From positions 1 to 5,036 of the forward strand of contig CAMNZV010000151.1 in assembly GCA_946575275.1 (NCBI GenBank): DNA of 5,036 bases. Reading direction: 5' to 3'. Under the pieces are notes generated by a model. It saw only the letters and a list, made by a program, of their open reading frames with translations, ran no database searches and was not told where the DNA came from. Source of the stretch: an uncultured Clostridium sp. GTDB taxonomy: Bacteria > Bacillota > Clostridia > Clostridiales > Clostridiaceae. Of the stretch, positions 4,234 to 5,036 are shown piece by piece. Both the position numbers and the translations under genes were made by a program. How positions within the stretch are numbered: position 1 is the first letter of the stretch; each line of letters begins with the position of its first letter.

Positions 4234-5036
4234 ATGACAACATTAATTAACAAAATGAAGGATATGAAAATAAGACTAAGAATAGCATTATTGCCAGCTG
4301 TTGCATTGCTGTTTTTGACCATACAATTTATTGTAGCAATGGTGACTAACAACAAAATTCTAATGACAATTGTATATATTACTGCATCAATAACTGGATA
4401 TTTAGTGTCAAGAATAATTTCTAGATCTATTGTAATTAAAATAAATGGGGTAAAAGAACCTCTAGAGGAAATTGCATCTGGAAATTTAAAGGTTAAGATT
4501 AAGGACGAAATTAAAACTAAGGATCAATTTGGAGACTTAGCAATATCCATTGAAAAAACTTTAAATCAGTTAAATTTATATAGCGGATATATTAATGAAA
4601 TTACAGAACTTTTGTCTAAGCTTGCAGATGGAAAAATGAAGTTAGAAATAAAAAGTTCATTTGATGGTGAGTTTGCAAAGATTAAAGAGGCAATGTTAAC
4701 TATTTCATCTTCATTAAACTCAACAATTTCAACTATAGAAACATCCTCAAAAATTGTTACTGATAAATCGGAAGTGGTGTATACATCAGCAAATAAGCTT
4801 TCAGAGGGGGCATCAGATCAGTCAAGTTCAATAGAAGAACTTACAGCATCTATTTCAGAAATCTCCCATGAAGTTTCAAACAATGCTAAAAATGCTTATA
4901 ATGCTAGGGATAAAGTTATAGGAATGTATGACACTGTAAATAAAAACAATACTGAAATTCAAGCCCTTCTAAAGGCTATGGACGAAATAAAAGTTTCAAC
5001 AAATGAGATTGTAAAGATTATACAAACAATTGAGAA
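4234..5036 (+). CDS. Methyl-accepting chemotaxis protein, 5' part
   Basis: The frame is open from ATG 4234 to the window edge, giving 267 residues. Two hydrophobic segments (about 17-37 and 42-60) are joined by only a few residues (TNNKI), so there is no extracellular ligand-binding domain. A HAMP-type linker follows (about 60-115, PLEEIASGNLKVKI then DQFGDLAISIEKTLNQL). Next comes a second HAMP-like stretch (LADGKMKLEI, DGEFAKIKEAMLTISSSLN, about 125-165). The start of the signalling coiled coil carries a methylation-helix pattern, SEGASDQSSSIEELTASISEIS, near 190-211. Such receptors pass signals to CheA/CheW and are adapted by CheR/CheB at Glu/Gln pairs. The input is unknown: possibly a membrane or cytoplasmic signal, or a partner protein. 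The conserved hairpin tip lies beyond the window. It has its own promoter and is independent of DUF2325. Confidence 0.92.
   Translation, partial: MTTLINKMKDMKIRLRIALLPAVALLFLTIQFIVAMVTNNKILMTIVYITASITGYLVSRIISRSIVIKINGVKEPLEEIASGNLKVKIKDEIKTKDQFGDLAISIEKTLNQLNLYSGYINEITELLSKLADGKMKLEIKSSFDGEFAKIKEAMLTISSSLNSTISTIETSSKIVTDKSEVVYTSANKLSEGASDQSSSIEELTASISEISHEVSNNAKNAYNARDKVIGMYDTVNKNNTEIQALLKAMDEIKVSTNEIVKIIQTIE

Noticed and set aside
1..5036. CRISPR array, tRNA or rRNA
   Set aside because: No regularly spaced direct repeats, no cloverleaf with TTC-type loop and acceptor stem, and no rRNA-like conserved tracts were seen on either strand.

Overview
The window is AT-rich, with A-rich ribosome-binding sites, TTGACA/TATAAT-type promoters and protein families typical of Clostridium and related Firmicutes; species cannot be fixed from sequence alone. 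It reads as chromosome carrying one decayed transposon insertion.

Layout. (1) 1-357: 3' end of pxpC, a subunit of the ATP-dependent 5-oxoprolinase. (2) 370-1305: a DMT-superfamily membrane transporter 12 bases downstream on the same strand, probably the same operon. (3) 1351-1379: a strong bidirectional terminator shared with the convergent gene. (4) 1376-1744, minus strand: a short DtxR-family metal-dependent repressor with its own extended -10 promoter and a re-assigned GTG start. (5) 1805-1948: a divergent regulatory region with two perfect palindromes. (6) 1949-4098: a small DUF2325 gene whose 7th codon is split by an 1865-bp IS200/IS605-type element (1968-3832). (7) 4151-5036: a promoter and the first 267 codons of a methyl-accepting chemotaxis protein that runs off the window.

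The main result is the insertion. Deleting 1968-3832 restores a 94-codon DUF2325 frame starting MSIVIIGGHDRM. The ends deduced from that repair are the ends predicted by the known single-strand transposition code of IS608-like elements. On the minus strand the left flank is CCAC, matched by guide GGAG next to the left hairpin; the right cleavage site is TCAG, matched by guide GAAC next to the right hairpin. The two subterminal hairpins are near-identical and differ by a compensated base pair. Inside, tnpA is cut to 36 codons whose stop overlaps the tnpB start. tnpB has two frameshifts, one at a 7-base homopolymer, and has lost the segment expected to carry the third RuvC acidic residue, while its C-terminal tail survives in another frame. 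The element has well-preserved ends but cannot move by itself.

How the genes work together: the DtxR-like protein has the Cys-Arg-x-Glu-His metal-site signature of DtxR/IdeR. It probably controls itself and the divergent DUF2325 promoter through the palindromes between them. The insertion has silenced or truncated the DUF2325 product. The chemoreceptor appears to be an independent unit.
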